From Leptolyngbya sp. SIO4C5 (GTDB lineage: Bacteria > Cyanobacteriota > Cyanobacteriia > Phormidesmidales > Phormidesmidaceae), in contig JAAHIC010000252.1 of NCBI GenBank assembly GCA_010671965.1, forward strand, positions 1-6,683: 6,683 nt of DNA, read 5' to 3'. This document shows positions 5,237 to 6,683 of the stretch, piece after piece. The stretch's first letter is position 1. Every line of letters begins with the position of its first letter. The notes under the pieces are model-generated. The model did not search any database, was not told where the DNA came from, and saw only the letters and a program-made list of their open reading frames with translations. Both the position numbers and the translations under genes were made by a program.

Positions 5237-6172
5237 CTACTGCTGGCTGAGAATTTGATCGTCTAGGGAAAAGTCAATGTCGGCCTGCTGGCGCTGGGCG
5301 ACAAGATAGTCGTGCTGGAAAGAATCTTTCAGGCCGCTGACGAGATCGAACTGGGGCTGCCAGTTGAGCTCGGCTTTGGCTTTGGCAATGGAGGTAAAGA
5401 AGTGCTGCACCCGCATCGGAAAAGCCTTGCGCTTGCCGAAGTCAAACTGTTTGGGATCGTAGTGGACAATTTGCAGCTTTTCGGCAGACTTGCCCGCAGC
5501 CTCAGCGCAGGCTCTAGCTAAGCCGTCAAACGTGACCGCCTTTTCGCCAGAGATGTTGTAAATCTGCCCGATCGCTTGAGAATTGCCCAATACGGCTGCC
5601 ATCGCCTTAGCCAAATCTTGCACATGCCCAAGCTGGGTCAGGGCCATACCGCTACCAGGGACGGGAACCGGGCGATCGCGGACAATGCGGTCAAAGAACC
5701 AGGCCTCCAGGTCGTTATAATTTTGCGGCCCATAAATATAGACGGGGCGGACGGAGGTGAAGGGAACGCCTTGGGCTTTGAGGTAGTCTTCAGTGGCAAA
5801 CTTACCCTTGTGGCGGCTGTTGGGATCGACAGCGTCGCCTTCGATGTGGGGCATCTGGTCAGACTTTTGGTAAACCCCGGCGGAGCTGACATAGATAAAG
5901 TGCTGCAGTTTGCCTTTAAAAATTTCGACTAGGGGCTGGGTGTCGCTGAGTTCGCGTCCGTTGTTGTCAAAAATAGCGTCAAAGGATTCGCCAGCAAGTT
6001 TGTCTTTGAGCTGGGCCGCGTCTTTGCGATCGCCGTGAATTTGGCTAACGCCCTCCACGGGAGCAGGCTGGTTGCCGCGATTGAACAGCACGACCTCGTG
6101 GCCCTGCTTGACTAAAATCTGCGTCAGGTAAACGCCAATGAAGCGGGTGCCTCCCATGACTAAAATGCGCAT
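5237..6172 (-). CDS. NAD-dependent epimerase/dehydratase family protein, CSP41b-like
   Basis: This 311-residue protein is an atypical short-chain dehydrogenase/reductase (extended SDR fold) closely resembling plant chloroplast stem-loop binding protein CSP41b. Shared stretches include GGTRFIG (7-13, Rossmann loop), SSAGVYQKSD (96-105), RHKGK (120-124), RPVYIYGPQNYN (142-153), QLGHVQDLAKAM (180-191), ISGEKAVTFDGLARACA (207-223) and HYDPKQFDFGKRKAFP (237-252). CSP41 proteins are known to bind, and in vitro cleave, RNA and to stabilise chloroplast transcripts; the cyanobacterial role is inferred from this. The SDR catalytic YxxxK is not intact: Lys124 is present but Arg120 occupies the Tyr position, arguing against ordinary dehydrogenase chemistry. 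The start is ATG at 6172, with GGGAG seven bases upstream; an in-frame TTG 24 bp earlier is rejected. It is divergent from hisIE. A -10-like TAAGAT (6203-6208, minus strand) lies about 31 bp upstream. Confidence 0.93.
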   Translation of the reverse strand: MRILVMGGTRFIGVYLTQILVKQGHEVVLFNRGNQPAPVEGVSQIHGDRKDAAQLKDKLAGESFDAIFDNNGRELSDTQPLVEIFKGKLQHFIYVSSAGVYQKSDQMPHIEGDAVDPNSRHKGKFATEDYLKAQGVPFTSVRPVYIYGPQNYNDLEAWFFDRIVRDRPVPVPGSGMALTQLGHVQDLAKAMAAVLGNSQAIGQIYNISGEKAVTFDGLARACAEAAGKSAEKLQIVHYDPKQFDFGKRKAFPMRVQHFFTSIAKAKAELNWQPQFDLVSGLKDSFQHDYLVAQRQQADIDFSLDDQILSQQ

Positions 6173-6281
6173 GTTTTTCTCCCAAGCGGCCAACAACTTT
6201 TTATCTTAAGCTGCGGCGGGGCGGAATCAGCGCTCGCCAAAATGCTACCGTGACGGAAGACTCTGTTTCAACCACGCTCCC
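6173..6281. promoter_or_regulatory. Divergent promoter region, CSP41b-like gene and hisIE
   Basis: These 109 bp separate two divergently transcribed genes and so must hold both start regions unless transcription begins inside a gene. On the minus strand TAAGAT (6208 down to 6203) is a plausible -10 for the CSP41b-like gene, without a good -35, and GGGAG serves as its ribosome site. On the plus strand no clear promoter or Shine-Dalgarno sequence for hisIE was identified. No regulatory palindrome was noticed. Confidence 0.35.
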
Positions 6282-6683
6282 ATGACTGCTTTTCAACCGC
6301 TGACCACCGCTGTACCTTTAGACAAAATTCGCTACAACGCGCAGGGACTGGTGCCTGCGATTGTGCAGGATTACCTGGACGGCACAGTACTGATGCTGGC
6401 CTGGATGAACCGAGAGTCGTTGCAGAAGACGCTGGAGACCGGAGATACCTGGTTTTGGAGCCGATCGCGGCAGGAACTTTGGCACAAAGGAGCTACTTCT
6501 GGGCACTTGCAGAAAGTGCAGTCAATTCGCTACGACTGTGACAGCGATGCCCTGCTGGTCACAGTGGAGCAAATCGGGGATGTCGCCTGCCATACGGGTG
6601 AGCGGAGTTGCTTTCATCAGGTGGAGGGCGAGATTCAGCCGCCCCCTGCCGATACCCTATCTCAGGTATTTGCCATAATTTGC
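6282..6683 (+). CDS. hisIE: Phosphoribosyl-AMP cyclohydrolase, probably bifunctional HisIE (3' end outside window)
   Basis: The first 134 residues of the histidine biosynthesis protein HisI or HisIE are present. HisI opens the ring of phosphoribosyl-AMP; the C-terminal HisE domain, when fused, removes pyrophosphate from phosphoribosyl-ATP in the step before. The HisI domain is complete: [16 protein letters not shown] (32-47), [15 protein letters not shown] (56-70) and [20 protein letters not shown] (72-91). The metal ligands are all visible: Asp85, Asp87 and Asp89 for Mg, and Cys86, Cys103 and Cys110 for Zn ([12 protein letters not shown]). After a short Pro-rich linker (EIQPPPADT), LSQVFAII at the window edge is what the start of a HisE domain would look like, so the bifunctional form is inferred. 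The ATG at 6282 is the only sensible start; no in-frame alternative lies nearby upstream and no Shine-Dalgarno sequence is visible. It acts in the cytoplasm. Confidence 0.95.
   Translation, partial: MTAFQPLTTAVPLDKIRYNAQGLVPAIVQDYLDGTVLMLAWMNRESLQKTLETGDTWFWSRSRQELWHKGATSGHLQKVQSIRYDCDSDALLVTVEQIGDVACHTGERSCFHQVEGEIQPPPADTLSQVFAIIC

Noticed and set aside
6173..6196. Upstream TTG start adding eight residues to the CSP41b-like protein
   Set aside because: The internal ATG has GGGAG at proper spacing and begins MRILVMGG, the normal family start; the extension would include the ribosome site itself.

Overview
The window looks like chromosomal DNA from a cyanobacterium, probably a filamentous or Leptolyngbya-like lineage, though the exact genus cannot be read from it. 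The main evidence is the dense HIP1 octamer GCGATCGC. I count 13 copies by eye, starting at about 239, 384, 683, 822, 1318, 2251, 2740, 3457, 3640, 3730, 4760, 5672 and 6026. Several products also belong to typically cyanobacterial families: a CSP41b-like protein, an SH3/peptidoglycan-binding protein with an N-terminal LAYLHL motif, and a fused-type HisIE. No phage, transposase, CRISPR, tRNA or rRNA signal was found.

Left part (1-2927, all plus strand): the 3' end of a cupin-domain gene, a small secreted lipoprotein of unknown function 33 bp later, a stand-alone NfeD-type OB-fold protein, and a 466-residue envelope protein with four SH3-like domains, a proline/acidic spacer and one peptidoglycan-binding domain. 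These genes may be partly co-transcribed, but gaps of about 150 and 100 bp allow separate transcripts. Three of the four genes appear non-cytoplasmic or envelope-linked, or resemble families that are.

Middle (2928-3354): a gene-free stretch of about 430 bp with at least seven local inverted repeats. It lies between the end of the SH3 gene and the convergent end of a sulfatase-superfamily gene. It could hold a structured RNA or simply terminators and decayed sequence.

Right part: on the minus strand are a sulfatase/alkaline-phosphatase-superfamily hydrolase (3355-4905) and a CSP41b-like atypical short-chain dehydrogenase (5237-6172). Between them is a 331-bp spacer with a perfect 19-bp palindrome closely matching a Fur (iron) box and a degenerate cyanobacterial interspersed repeat. 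The CSP41b-like gene is divergent from hisIE (6282 to the window end), which encodes two steps of histidine synthesis and is cut by the window edge within the start of its second domain.

The genes do not form an obvious single pathway. The points most worth following are the Fur-like site with no obvious target, the Thr in place of the formylglycine Cys in the sulfatase-like protein, the missing SDR catalytic Tyr in the CSP41b-like protein, and the hairpin-rich spacer. I saw no clear sign of an entirely new multi-gene system.
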